Assembly: GCA_025617745.1 (NCBI GenBank)
Contig: CM046870.1
Location: 26,858,927 to 26,922,926, forward strand
Length of the DNA stretch: 64,000 bases
Reading direction: 5' to 3'
Origin: Heliocidaris erythrogramma
Taxonomy: Eukaryota; Echinodermata; Echinoidea; Camarodonta; Echinometridae
Within the stretch, counting starts at the first letter, position 1. Each line of letters begins with the position of its first letter. A program made the translations under genes and the position numbers. Shown in pieces: positions 23,401 to 32,500 of the stretch. Under the pieces are notes generated by a model, which saw nothing but the letters and a program-made list of their open reading frames with translations, was not told the origin of the DNA and made no database searches.

Positions 23401-26400
23401 GGTATCCTCTTACCTACAAATTTATCTAGATTGGTACATCGCAAAAGCCTCCTCGAGTTTTCTCAATTTTATAAATTCTAAGATGCCATAAGAAACACAT
23501 CTTTTCATGTAAACGGGATGTTTGTATCACAAGCATTCATCTTCGCTGCCATTTTTTACATTTTGGAATAGTTTGGGGAAAACTGAGCCTCAAAATCTGT
23601 TTGGGTAATTGACGATAATTCCAATGGACTGTGATATAGACTATGTTTTTTCGCCGATGAGTATCGATATCATTGAGTTGTCGTTTATCATGTCTTCGTG
23701 AAACAGTTTTTCAGGTCCATGACATTTCCGTAGATCGCCGACAACAGTTATGACTGTCATGGAGTTGATTGGATGAAACGACCCCCTGGCTACCGGGACG
23801 CCAATTTTTTTTTACCACGAACTTTTTGTCCCTGTCCTCCCTGGCGCATGCGCACCTGATCCTTTCCGATCTAAATCAATTTCGCAATCATAGGGTTTAT
23901 TCCGTAAGCGATATAATGACGGTTGCTGCCAGCGTCTAGCTGTGGCGAGATGCGTTAGCCCTCGGACATTTAACCTGAGCCTATGTGGGTTCGACCACAT
24001 CAGCAAGCAATGGTCATATTGACCATTAGGATAATATACATGTGTGTATACTGGGTATTGGGGATACAGATGTAATTTTGTTTGAAATGGAGGTTTTTGT
24101 GGGCAAACTGATACTTAGGTATCAGTCTATACATATGAATTTACAAGTTCGTTAAGACACAAAATGTAGAAAGTTATAAAAACTTACATTTACAGCCTTG
24201 TTTTTGGTAGTTGTTACACAGACATCGATACGTATGACGACTGCTCTCAATATGTTGCGCACTAGTGAGGCCGCTCTACATGGTTACGCACCATAGATAC
24301 GTACGCAGAATGTTATGCACACAAGCTATTCTACGAAGACCTGGAAGGGCCAAACTGACGACGTAAAAAAATAAAAAATATTACGTACGTACGTAATATT
24401 TTTTATTTTTTTACGTCGTCAGTTTGGCCATTCCAGGTCTTCGTAGGAGACCACTACGAGCGCTGAGGGCTCCCTTCATCATAATCGTGAAAAATACTAA
24501 ATGGATGCTCTGACAAGTCTCGATAGGTGTTATCTAGCGATGTCAACGGGGTCGCACTTAACACATTTCCTATTCTGCCGACGTGTTAAAATGTCAATTT
24601 TCATCGAAGCACTGTGGCTATATTTTTAGCATTAAATTTTTTTTTAAATATCAATAAAATGCACTATATATTACTAAAAACAAAAAGTTTAATTTGGCTC
24701 ATCAAAATGATCGGGAAACTTGCATTTGATGACATTATCGCGGAGCTCCACATTACACAAAGTGTCTCATGCGAGTCGCCATCTTGAATAAAGTGACCCC
24801 AAATTATTTCTGCTTCCGGGTTGTTTTTTCTCTCTAGCCTCGTTATATGACGTCATTTTGAAGAGATATTTTCGTCATTTCATATACACATGTTATACAT
24901 GCGAAATGACCAGTCAAAACTTGACGACCAGTTCGTTTTCCCCCTAGAAATCGTGTATTTTGGCAAGTTTGGAAAAAAATGCATCGATTTTGTGACTTTG
25001 GACCCTGTTTTCTATGATAAGATCTCAGGGGTTTTTAAAAAACCGGTCTTTATTTGATTTTTGTGGATGTTTTTAACCTAGAAACCACTTGCATTTACAG
25101 TAAAAACCTGTCGCATTTTGTCGCAACTGGGGTAAACTAGTCGGTGTCAGGAGATCTCTCGGGCATTTTCGGGAGGTTCGCAGGTTCCTATATTTCAAGG
25201 CCACCGTACCTATACTGTACGTGCAAGCCTATACGATGTACGTGTTGTACCGTTTACTTCATTACCCTGCCGTTTTTGCAATTGATTTCCACAATGATCT
25301 TTTCAAAAATAAGTTTTCTTTGCTCAGTACTTGCAAAACATTTTTTTTCCTTCCAATTTAAAATGTGTCACCGTAACAGTATTTTTCCTGAATGCAATAT
25401 TATATATATTTATAATTATATTTAGAATTACTCTAGTCTACTCTAGAATAGAGTCTAGTTATTGTTTCAGATCTTTAAATTCTAGACAAAGTCCAAGTTC
25501 TAATTCGGCAATGAATTCAAATTCAATTCAATTCAATCTTGTCTTGAGTTTAATTATATTATGAAGAAGATGTTGGGTTTCGCCTTCGAAGTACTACAAA
25601 TGTTTACAAATGCATGTATGCATGCATGCATGTATGTTTGTTGCCAAACTTATGTCATGAATTATAAATTATTCATTAGTCTATTTAATTTAGAGAGGTT
25701 AATTATTATTATTATTTATTATTATTATTAATTATTAATATTATTAATAATATTAATGTTAGGCCCTAATCAGAACATTGGCATAGGGGCCTATGCCTAA
25801 TTAATGTATAATTAATTATTAATTATTATGATTTGAATTGGAAATGTAATTTTACAATATTTTCAGGCCATTATGATATCATCCAGCAGTGGATCCAGGA
25901 TTTGAAAATTGGAGCGGAGGGCCAAAATTCAATGTATTTTTGGCCCAATTCTATGACAGAACCCCCCCCCCCCCCCCCACACCCCCACCCCCTGGTTCCT
26001 TCACTGCCACTGGTTTAAAGCCTATGAATATGTTCTTGTTATCAATATAATATTTGAGTTATTAACAAGGTTCTTAAGTATCAAATTTAATAGTTCTGAA
26101 ATCTAATGTTGCTAATTTGATGAGACGAAAATCTCTTGATTAATGGAAAATAATTTTGATTAATTTTTTTTTTTTTTTTCTTGTCTTGCTTTCCCCCCTA
26201 CCTGTGATAACTTTTATTTTATTTTCAAATTATTACCACTCGACTTTTTGGAGTCTTCCTCGGTAACTGTGAATGAAAAAAAAAACTGGATGAAAAACAA
26301 TGGAATAAGTTAAAATCAAGTACAGTTAACCTTGCCCAAGTCAAACTCACATAATTCAAATAATTGTCTAAGTCAAAGGCCTTTTAAAAGTCGATCTTCT

Positions 26401-27675
26401 CTTTAGATTCTATTGTTTTTAACCCTTTTTAAGTCGAAGCTTTTTTCTTGAGTCCCAACTGATTTGACTTCGGGAAGGTTGACTGTATGAGATTAAGTGC
26501 GGAATAATCAAAGGAAAAAGAATGCATGGATTATAAAAATTCACATTTGTATGTTTCATTGAAAATCCTAATCTTGATCAGATTTGGAGCTCACTTTTCC
26601 CTCCGGTAACTTGAATTGTAAGTGATACAGCTTCTATTGGGAACTTGCTATAGTAATATTTTTTTGTCTCTACATGCCTTATAGAAACAGCTTCATTTTG
26701 GTGTATAAAACCATATTTTTTTGTTCGGAAAACCTGCATAGGGGGGTAATAGAGTAAGGAGAAGCAGTTCTCCATAAATTGCCGCAGAAGACATACGGTT
26801 GAGTGCTACATTCAACAAGCCATAACTCAGTAATGAAACATCCAATTTCAATTATCTCTTCACCACTGGATTTGTCTCGCCAAGACCTTTAATATGATGT
26901 ATGGTTTGCCCATATTTGATAAAAAAAAAAAATTGGTGTAACATAGCTATGTTATCGACAAAAAGTACCCAAAATTTCAGGAAACCCTCTTCAAAGGTCA
27001 CAAAACAAACTGGTAAGTTTTAATCATCTATTATTCACGATAATTCTTTATATTTAAGTAGATTTCAACCGCAGGTATTAACTTAAATATAGCCAAAAAT
27101 GCACAGTGATGCATTATTAGTACCGCCTGCATTCTGCCTGCGTTCCTACACAGTCGGCAATGGCGTGTACCTATGATGAGTGGGTTCGACTCTCACTAGA
27201 GACTAGACAGAGTCTCAGTTTGGACATTACAAAAATAACGTTTTGTATTTTTATTATTACTAAAAGTAGGATGAAACTTTGAAACCCCATCCAACTCCAA
27301 GCATTGTAGGGCTATTTCAAAGTTGTGCATGCGTCAAGGACGATAGTGACAAAAAGTTCGTGGGAAAAAAAATTTAGCACCCGGGACTCAGGCATGTCAT
27401 GACTCAGGAGGGCTGCTGTGCAGCCTGGGCTGGAGGCTGAACGCTACGCGTCGTGACGCGTTCGGGCTACCGCTCTCGGACGCGCATATTTACTCCAAAT
27501 TACATAATTTGGGGATCAAAAAGCACATAAGAAACATCGAACTAGTTAAGAACTAATTCCACTTAACGAAAATAGTAAAATAGTAAACTAGTAATTCTTA
27601 GGTTAGGAAAATAAATACCTCAGCCGTCGCCCCTGCGCGAACTCTTCTCAAAATTCCAATTTCTCCCTCGGCCAT
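8374..27675 (-). CDS. MOB4: MOB4 (phocein), complete gene, 7 coding exons
   Basis: MOB-family kinase co-activator; MOB4/phocein is a core subunit of the STRIPAK phosphatase-kinase complex (striatin, PP2A, GCK-III kinases), acting in the cytoplasm and at Golgi/endocytic membranes. Seven exons join in phase to 221 residues (human about 225). The Mob/phocein fold is covered from exon 2 onward. The zinc ligands are visible: CNPDTC (C-x4-C) in exon 4 and HAYFHH (H-x4-H) in exon 6. Blocks such as [59 protein letters not shown] and [11 protein letters not shown] are near-identical to vertebrate MOB4. The start is the ATG of [15 protein letters not shown], matching the human MAEGTAVLRRNRPG segment. 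Introns are 8.2, 5.5, 2.3, 0.8, 0.9 and 1.0 kb, packed with repeats. It is divergent from NDUFA10. Known function is from the family; structure is read directly. Confidence 0.97.
8955..9290. repeat. GAT/GGA-rich microsatellite in MOB4 intron 6
   Basis: Purine-rich on the plus strand: AGGAGG runs near 9003-9030 and GATGAT/CATCAT runs at 9120-9280. On the MOB4 sense strand it reads as pyrimidine-rich TCC and ATC triplets. Confidence 0.85.
9460..9571 (-). CDS. MOB4: MOB4 exon 6
   Basis: Acceptor TTTTAG before T GTG AGC, donor GAG/GTAGGT. One base completes an Arg codon begun in exon 5, then 37 codons from [19 protein letters not shown] to FDDYE. It holds HAYFHH, the second pair of zinc ligands. 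Confidence 0.97.
10131..10162. repeat. Poly-C followed by (CA)n
   Basis: A C15 run joined to CA dinucleotides on both sides, in MOB4 intron 5; a second CA run lies at about 9931-9952. Confidence 0.9.
10471..10550 (-). CDS. MOB4: MOB4 exon 5
   Basis: Acceptor TTTTCAG, donor CCG/GTAAGT. It encodes [19 protein letters not shown] followed by SNKYFPS plus two bases of an Arg codon, almost identical to the human protein. Confidence 0.98.
10881..11023. mobile_element. Palindromic MITE in MOB4 intron 4
   Basis: Starts AATATTGAATGGC and ends with the inverted GGCTATTCAATATT; the two halves (GTGCGACACAAGGGGATATC against GATATACCCTTGTATCCC) pair through most of their length. Confidence 0.75.
11097..11310 (+). 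mobile_element. tRNA-derived SINE
   Basis: An A-box-like TGGTTCAGCGGTAGAGC and a B-box-like GGGTTCAAAGCC about 40 bases apart mark a tRNA-like head. An unrelated body follows (CCCTTTGGTAAGGCACTAAA...) and an AT-rich tail with TTGATTGATCAATCA. The head does not fold into a clean tRNA with a paired acceptor stem, so I call it a SINE and not a tRNA gene. Confidence 0.65.
11324..11410 (-). CDS. MOB4: MOB4 exon 4
   Basis: Acceptor CTGTACAG, donor GAG/GTATTA; 29 codons, [16 protein letters not shown] then [19 protein letters not shown] supplies the first two zinc ligands. Confidence 0.98.
11560..11700 (+). mobile_element. tRNA-derived SINE, second family
   Basis: GTGAGTTGGTCTAGCGGTAA (A-box-like) and CCCAGGTTCGAAAATGAG (B-box-like), separated by a long variable-arm-like piece as in class II tRNAs. 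A related copy lies at 62680-62790. Confidence 0.55.
11731..11863 (+). mobile_element. Truncated copy of the GGCGGAGGCATAA-ended element
   Basis: Carries CAACTTTGAAGTTCATACCTC, a GGGACGGACAACTTGAAAACA segment and the terminus GTGGGCGGAGGCATAA, matching the right end of the element at 47498-48463. Its left part is missing. Confidence 0.7.
11940..12073. mobile_element. 134-bp MITE flanked by (T/C)CAGG
   Basis: Ends GGAGCGTTTCATCAAGTG and its inverse CTTGATGAAACGCTCC enclose a mostly palindromic 134 bp. The flanks are TCAGG at 11935-11939 and CCAGG at 12074-12078. Sister copies are at 47057-47190 (also 134 bp) and 54121-54242. Confidence 0.85.
12295..13599. mobile_element. Pogo/Tigger-like 1.3-kb non-autonomous element
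   Basis: TIRs CAGTCAAACCTGTCTATAGC and, at the right end, GCTAAGACAGGTTTGACTG are flanked by TA on both sides, the usual target of Tc1/mariner/pogo elements; termini beginning CAG are typical of pogo/Tigger. Both ends carry repeated TGGCCGCTATAGACAGG units. Internal frames are short and I see no DDE transposase. Confidence 0.75.
13632..13706 (-). pseudogene. Decayed partial copy of MOB4 exon 3
   Basis: GCTCCAGACAGAACT, TACTTCCAAAC and TCGTCT occur in the same order as in exon 3 (13756-13899), with small insertions and many substitutions. In the parent frame a TAT codon has become TAA, so it cannot code. It lies about 50 bp downstream of exon 3 in the transcript direction, within intron 3. 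Confidence 0.75.
13756..13899 (-). CDS. MOB4: MOB4 exon 3
   Basis: Acceptor TCATTAG, donor CAG/GTGATT; 48 codons from [20 protein letters not shown] through [20 protein letters not shown] to NGLAVKLQ. Phase 0 at both ends. Confidence 0.98.
13910..15050. other. MOB4 intron 2, left part
   Basis: AT-rich intron with no exon homology. A GAT/AAT simple repeat is at about 14935-15030. Confidence 0.5.
15062..15230 (-). mobile_element. SINE body fragment, minus orientation
   Basis: Shares TATTACCCTAGCTTTAGCTC, CCTGCCAGGTATTC and ACACCTGGGTC with the copy at 6700-6870; both are reverse-oriented relatives of the SINE at 54 kb. Confidence 0.65.
16051..17146. mobile_element. TTAA-flanked MITE (family GAGTTCTGG), split by a LINE
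   Basis: TTAA 16051-16054 followed by AGGGAAGCTTGAGTTCTGGG, and on the right ACCAGAAGTCAACTTTATC before TTAA at 17143-17146. The two halves match intact copies such as 55853-56248, but are separated by the LINE fragment at about 16108-16854. Confidence 0.85.
16108..16854 (+). pseudogene. CR1/L2-like LINE 3' end inserted in the MITE
   Basis: The 5' part reads [15 protein letters not shown] in one frame; after a CTTACTT repeat (16199-16232) another frame reads [39 protein letters not shown] and [14 protein letters not shown], ending SYLF with TAA at 16640-16642. This is the C-terminal region of a CR1/L2-clade reverse transcriptase. A 3' UTR follows, ending in a (TATTG)n tail at 16826-16852, as expected for target-primed insertion of such elements. 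The internal deletion/microsatellite and frame change make it dead. Confidence 0.88.
17160..18660. other. MOB4 intron 2, no feature recognised
   Basis: AT-rich, mostly unique-looking intron sequence with repeated ACATGTA words but no exon homology. Confidence 0.5.
18664..19213. mobile_element. Tc1/mariner-like MITE with TA flanks
   Basis: Left CAGCCCTGGAAAAAAATTAT and right ATAATTTCTTCCAGGGCTG are inverted copies with TA outside each. The interior (about 18825-19085) has its own GGACAATT/AATTGTCC inverted words, suggesting a second element nested inside. Confidence 0.8.
19404..19466 (-). CDS. MOB4: MOB4 exon 2
   Basis: Acceptor TTTACAG, donor CAG/GTAAGA; 21 codons, [20 protein letters not shown] plus Q, matching human [20 protein letters not shown]. 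Phase 0 at both ends. Confidence 0.97.
19579..20124. mobile_element. TTAA MITE (family AGTCCACCCTG), copy 1
   Basis: Long inverted-repeat element beginning near AAAGGAAAGTCAACCCTGG and ending CCAGGGTGGACTTTCCCTTT, with halves sharing CAAATTGGCAACTCTGTGAC and CGATAAGAAATAAGAAA words. Its right TTAA (20119-20122 region) is also the left boundary of the next copy. Confidence 0.8.
20119..20502. mobile_element. TTAA MITE (family AGTCCACCCTG), copy 2, internally deleted
   Basis: Starts TTTAAAGGGGGAAGTCCACC and ends AGGGTAGACTTCTCCTTTAA. Its left arm lacks the usual 200 bases after CCACCCTG. It directly abuts copy 1. Confidence 0.75.
20808..20853. repeat. Short hairpin
   Basis: CCTACCCTGGA and TCCAGGGTAGG bracket AGCTCGACC/GGTCGAGTT, an imperfect self-complementary stretch. 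Confidence 0.6.
21085..21250. mobile_element. Inverted-repeat MITE
   Basis: GACCTACCTTCCGAAGTTCG with GGTAAGCTGATTTTACGCCC pairs with TTGGGGCATAAAATTAACTT and CTCGAGCCTCTGGAGGTC on the right. No coding capacity. Confidence 0.65.
21655..21795. mobile_element. Palindromic MITE
   Basis: GGACCAGACGCGCGTGCTGT and TTAATACTGTGTGTGACAAT pair with ATTGTGACACACAGTATTG and ACAGCACGCGAGCCTGGTCC. It is immediately followed by the CCAGG-flanked element. Confidence 0.8.
21801..21946. mobile_element. 146-bp MITE flanked by CCAGG on both sides
   Basis: Left end GGGTGTTTCATAAAGCTGTT, right end AACAGCTTTATGAAACACCC, with CCAGG at 21796-21800 and 21947-21951. Its TIR is related to, but distinct from, that of the 134-bp family (GGAGCGTTTCATCA). 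Confidence 0.85.
22328..22424. repeat. GC-rich inverted repeat, 21-bp arms
   Basis: ATGGCGGCTGCGTGCGACGG is repeated inverted as CCGTCGCATGCAGCCGCCAT with one mismatch, around a 55-base centre. It could be a small MITE; the open frames across it are not supported by homology. Confidence 0.8.
22764..23784. mobile_element. 1.02-kb element flanked by CCTGG on both sides
   Basis: The left end GGGTCGTTTCATCAAACCG and right end TTGGATGAAACGACCC are inverted, with exact CCTGG at 22759-22763 and 23785-23789. The ends share the GTTTCATCA core with the 134-bp family. Subterminal ACAAGATCAGCGACA words repeat on the left. The interior has no long frame and no recognisable transposase. Confidence 0.8.
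24331..24446. repeat. 116-bp near-perfect palindrome
   Basis: Two 58-base arms with a single mismatch meet at ACGTAC/GTACGT with no spacer. The outer part contains CTACGAAGACCTGG and the inner part CTGACGACGTAAAAAAATAA. Confidence 0.95.
24450..26320. other. MOB4 intron 1, middle part
   Basis: No exon homology. Simple ATT/AATT repeats are at about 25700-25760 and 25800-25830, and a C17 run at 25962-25978. Confidence 0.5.
26323..26485. mobile_element. 163-bp pogo-like MITE with TA flanks
   Basis: CAGTTAACCTTGCCCAAGTC on the left and GACTTCGGGAAGGTTGACTG on the right are inverted, with TA at 26321-26322 and 26486-26487. The interior repeats AAGTC words. Confidence 0.8.
27619..27675 (-). CDS. 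MOB4: MOB4 exon 1 (start codon)
   Basis: ATG at 27675 (minus) opens 19 codons, [19 protein letters not shown], then donor GAG/GTATTT. It aligns with the human N-terminus MAEG...LRR..PG. Joining to exon 2 in phase 0 gives a continuous conserved protein, which fixes the start across an 8.2-kb intron. Confidence 0.93.
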
Positions 27676-27964
27676 TGTTAGTGTATGGTATCTTCGAGAT
27701 GACAAATTGCATTGGCATATTAAACAAAAACACTATAATTTTCTATCCGATATTTTAGTCCACCATAATTGGTGTACAGTGGCCCTTTAAGCTTCGTGAC
27801 TGATCAACTCGATAACAATTTGACATCAATCGCAACTGTTTCATGAAGAAACAGAAGGGAAAAAACAGCAACAAACATTTCACCCCCTCAAACACCATCT
27901 GTGGAGATGGACAAATGTGCCACCTACATGGACAAACATCAGGCAAAACGTAAATGTTTCATAC

Positions 27965-28320
27965 CCCAACATAAAGGGGCACTTTTGGGGGAAAAGGGCA
28001 CCTACAAAGGGTGAAAACAAGGCGGAAAATGCCACTTTGAGACATTAGTATACCGCTACATTTTCTAGATAAAAACTACTATATTAGTTAAGTGTAATGG
28101 TCTAATTGTTCATTTGCGAGTGAGTGAAGCTAAGGGGGCACTTATCAGGAGGTGAAAAGGGCATTTATCAGAACAAAGAAGGGGCACAGTTTCGGAAGGG
28201 GCACTTATCAGAATGAAAAATAGCACTATTAGAACGGGAAATGGGCACTAACTAGATTTTAAAAAGGCAATTATTAGATTTTAAAAAGGCAATTATTAAA
28301 TTTCATAAGGGGCAGTATGC
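27965..28320. repeat. Degenerate GGGGCACTTATCAGAA tandem repeat
   Basis: GGGGCACTT, GGGCACTTATCAG, GGGCATTTATCAG and GGCAATTATTAGA units recur irregularly every 20-40 bases. Confidence 0.7.
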
Positions 28321-29022
28321 ATAATGTAGAGCCAGTCTAAAATGGAGCAGGATGAGATCAGGTCTAGGAAAAACCTAAACGAAATGCATAATATTAATTC
28401 CAAACGGGTTGGTCCTTTTTTGTCTGATTGTAATTTCATGAAGGGTGTTCATAATTCCAATTTCCAAACACACGCTGAAAAAAATAAAATAAGTTCACAT
28501 GCAATTTCTCACTGTGGATTTTCCACTTTGTGTTTATCCTTGTATTTTAGTACCTTTTCTCTTTAAAAATAATAATTAACTACATGTATATGGGATAGAA
28601 TGCACAAACGAGGGACAGCATTGAACAAAGTGTGAGCCTACTCATCTTTCCTCTTTTTCATGCTCTTTTGCTTTCCTCTTTTTCATGCTCACTCGCAAAA
28701 TTTAAATCGGATATATACCTGGAAAGCGCCATCGATAAAGATTCAAGTCCTATCGATCAGTAGGCCTAGCTGTTTGGGTTCCCCCTATTTATTATACACA
28801 TGTAGACGCTCAAAGTCAGTTTGTTTTTGTTTGTTTGTTTTTTTGTTTGTTTGGTTTTTTTTTTTTGGGGGGGGGTTGTGCGTGTGTGGAAGTGTGTTCT
28901 TGATCTTTAGCTAAGTCTTTAACATATTGTTTTGTCATGTTGTTATGTTTTTATTTGTCATTGTTATTTGTTATTGTTGTTGTCTGTAGCCTAATTAGGG
29001 GTGGATCCATGGGGCCGAATCG

Positions 29023-29040
29023 CCCCCCCCCCCCCCCCCC
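29023..29040. repeat. Poly-C run, 18 bases
   Basis: An uninterrupted C18; its exact length is likely unreliable in any assembly. Confidence 0.9.
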
Positions 29041-29401
29041 TTTGAAAGCCAAGTGACACAATAAAAAAAATGCCTCTGTACCCCCTCTTTTACAGAATCC
29101 TAGATATCCGCCCCTGCTAATCACAGATTCGATGCCCTTTTGTCCTTGAATTCACTTGCCAGTTCTAATATTTTGTTGAATGTCAAAAGTCCATCCTCAT
29201 GGATGCATTTCATATCATTCAATCCCACAACGTGCGGGTTGGTTTACAATTGCGTGCGTGACATCAGCTCAACGAGCTAGCGATAGCAGAGCCGATCCGA
29301 CGGGTCGCTACCGCCCGAGCTAAGGCAGAGCGGTGCCACAGTTTTAGGGTTTGCGGAATTGGAATTTTTGCGCTGCACGTCGGGCCTGCCGAGGATCAAT
29401 C

Positions 29402-29521
29402 ATGGCGGCACAGCAAATATTTAGGATTGGAGTTTCTTGCTCCAACTCCAACTTAGCCGCATGTAGGCAGATGTGTGTAATCGGAACGGCTGTAAAAGTG
29501 TCATCAACTTTGCAGTTACAC
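29402..29521 (+). CDS. NDUFA10: NDUFA10 exon 1
   Basis: 40 codons, MAAQQIFRIGVSCSNSNLAA to SSTLQLH, then donor CAC/GTAAGT. This is the presumed mitochondrial presequence: no acidic residue, with Arg8 and Arg22. Confidence 0.85.
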
Positions 29522-32500
29522 GTAAGTTTACATTATAATACCGTGATAATCGAATTCTTGACTTCAGAAAGTGTCGGTGAATGAGTGAGTGAGTGTGAAC
29601 TGTGAATGATGTCTGCACTGATGAGTGTGAGCCATGGCATTGGCATTGAATCATGCATGCAAATACATGGCATGCAACACAATCTAAATTGGTGGCTAAC
29701 CTGACTGTGTAGTGTGTTAACTATTAAGTTTCTCTCAGTTTCTCATACAATTCTCTGGCTAGATTGCAGTAGATCACTTTATTTATTGAATTATGTCTAT
29801 GACTATGACTGTGTCACCAGGAATGGGCATGATCACTGACACTGACTGAGCTGTCATGCCATGGCTGTGTGACTGTGACTTGTGTGTGTGTGTTGAGTCA
29901 CGAGTTGTGGAACAGCTTGCACTCAGACACTGCTAGGCCTAGCTACTTTTACGTTGTAAACAAGTGGTGCCTTATTTCCCCAAAATGTATCATTATCATC
30001 ATCAGTATCATCATCACCAATTATAAGCATCATCAATCATCCATCATCAATTCATCATAATCATCAACATTATCATCTTTAATATCATCATCATGCTTCT
30101 GCTTATTCTGCATCTTCATCTTCTGCATCATCCTCATCTGCTTCTTCTGCATCTTCATCTTCTGCATCATCCTCATCTGCTTATTCTGCATCATCCTCTT
30201 CTTCTTCTTCTTCTTCTTCTTCTTCTTCTTCTTCTTCTTCTTCTTCTTCTTCTTCTTCTTCTTCTTCTTCTTCTTCTTCTTCTTCTTCTTCTTCTTCTTC
30301 TTCTTCTTCTTCTTCTTCTTCTTCTTCTTCTTCTTCTTCTTCTTCTTCTTCTTCTTCTTCTCCTTCTATCTTCTTCTTCTATCTTCTTCTTAATCTCACC
30401 TTGTATATTATATCCCTCTTCTTCCAGCAACCTACAAGAAACAAAAGCACGGGTGGCTTCCTCGGCAACTTATTCGGCTACAAGTTCTTTGATCGGTTTG
30501 ACGAACGAAGCAAGATCGTTGTGGTAGATGGCAACATCGGTGCTGGGAAGACAAAGCTGGCCAAGGGTCTGGCTGATCAGCTGGGCATGAAATACATGAA
30601 GGAGGCTACCATTCATTACTTCGATGAGAAAGAACTCGGAGAGGGAAAGAAATATGATGACAAATTCATGGGTAAGGCATTTGTGTCCCTTTTAATAATG
30701 ATAAGAAGAAAATGTATTAATTGCCCTCTCCCCCACCCTCAAAAGGATAGATGAAATATATATAAGTAAATGAATAAATAAAAAGATAAATGTATATATT
30801 AGTAAATAGATGAGTATTTAAAAAAATAAGTGAAATAAATGAACAAACAGATGAATAAATATCAATAGATGAATAACTATACTGAATAAATGATTGAAGA
30901 AAAAAAAAATCGAAAATGGATTCATTTTTGTGACATCGCCTAATATTGAAAAATGATGCATGAGATCCTACATGATTGTATGTACACACTTCTCTTTTTA
31001 TTTTATTTTATACCAGATGAACTTGTATGTAATTTTTGATCAGTATCTACTTTTCAGATGAAAAGTTGAAAACCTTTGACAGGCCATGGGAGTATGTAAA
31101 AACTTTTTGAAATGTAATAGAGTATTACATGATATAATGAGCATATTTTTTTAATATACATAGGCTCATGTTCTTTGGAGCGTTTCTATGCCGATCCCTT
31201 TGCCAAGGATGGGCACTCCTTCCGATTTCAGCTCGCCATGTATGCAGTCAGATTCGTCCAGTATTCAGATGCTCTGCAGCATCTACTAGAAACGGGTAGG
31301 TTGAGCAAAAGCTGAATTAAGTGGATGAGATGATTGCAAAGCTAACATGAGTATAAACAGATGGGATTGTGAGGTTGAGGTAGTACTACTAATTTACACC
31401 TGCAGATTTTTTTGTTATCCATTAACCTCAAATAACTCCAATTCACTGATTTAAAAGTTATTTCTATGTTCTGTGTCCTGCTGTCACAACAATAAAGCTG
31501 CATTGTATTGTTGGGGTCCGGCGCCAAGCAAATAAACATGAATGATATTGTGTATAATTTTCAGGTGTTGGGGATAAAAAAAATTTTGAAAATTTGAAAA
31601 GAGTCGAGGAGGGGGAAAAAATGTTACTTCACATGTAATCCTAATGCAACATGATAAATATGGAGATTGGCAAGAAGCAGAGAGAAATTGTATACTTTGA
31701 CTTTTTTGGGGGGCTCAGAATTTTATGCACCATGTCTTATCAAATCAGAGTACAAGATTGAAAAGCACTACAAACAATGATATGTGACCCTCCACCACAA
31801 AACGGCCAATAAGTCGCAATGGGAGTTTTAGAGTAAACAGCTGAAAAAGGTGGTTTGGGGTGGAAATTTTTATTAATTTTCTGTTATCTATAAATCTACC
31901 ATCTGACAAAATTTTGGGATAAAATACCATGGTGAAATATGTTTTTAGTCTTATTCAAAATAAACATTCTTTCCTGCACATTCAAACTTTTTGTGTCGGC
32001 TTGTTGGGAACGTACTTCACATCGCTTTTCTGGTATAGCTCAAAAACTATGTGCTGTCTGATATTCAAAATCTGACTAAAGAAACAAAGAAATATGTCTA
32101 TTCTTAATGTGATGCACCACGCGGTACCCCGGGGTACCACGTTGTGTAGCGCCATCTCACGTCCACTCGAGTACAACCCCAGAGTTATGAATGCAGTGCG
32201 TGTACGTAGTCACAATGCATGTTAACAGTGCAGTGTTATGCATGGTGTGCATGCACTGTACTGCTGCTCGCGCGCTAGCAGCCCTCACAAGTAGAAGCGC
32301 AGTGGCTATAGCGTTAGCTCCCGCGGCTTTAGAACTTGATTTTATTTCACTTCTTCCTAAAAAACATCACTTCATCGTTACTGTATTTTAGCTGTCAAAC
32401 TTTCAAACTTAGACAATGGTGGAAGGTAATGGTGGATACGGAAATTTACTGTAAGGGAAAGGACGTAAAAGACGGAAGATTCCAAGGACCGAGAAAGTTG

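Larger units (their letters stand above)
27676..29401. promoter_or_regulatory. Divergent MOB4 / NDUFA10 intergenic region
   Basis: The two start codons are 1.7 kb apart and point away from each other, so promoters and 5' UTRs of both genes should lie here; I cannot place either start of transcription and see no clear TATA box. The 29220-29400 part is the richest in CpG, and the NDUFA10 start codon is embedded in ATGGCGGC, reminiscent of YY1-type start-proximal motifs. A repeat block occupies 27965-28320. Confidence 0.45.

Noticed and set aside
30093..30527. Long open frame encoding poly-leucine, and its complement encoding poly-arginine
   Set aside because: Both are translations of the TTC microsatellite in NDUFA10 intron 1; the end of the plus-strand frame overlaps exon 2 in a wrong frame.
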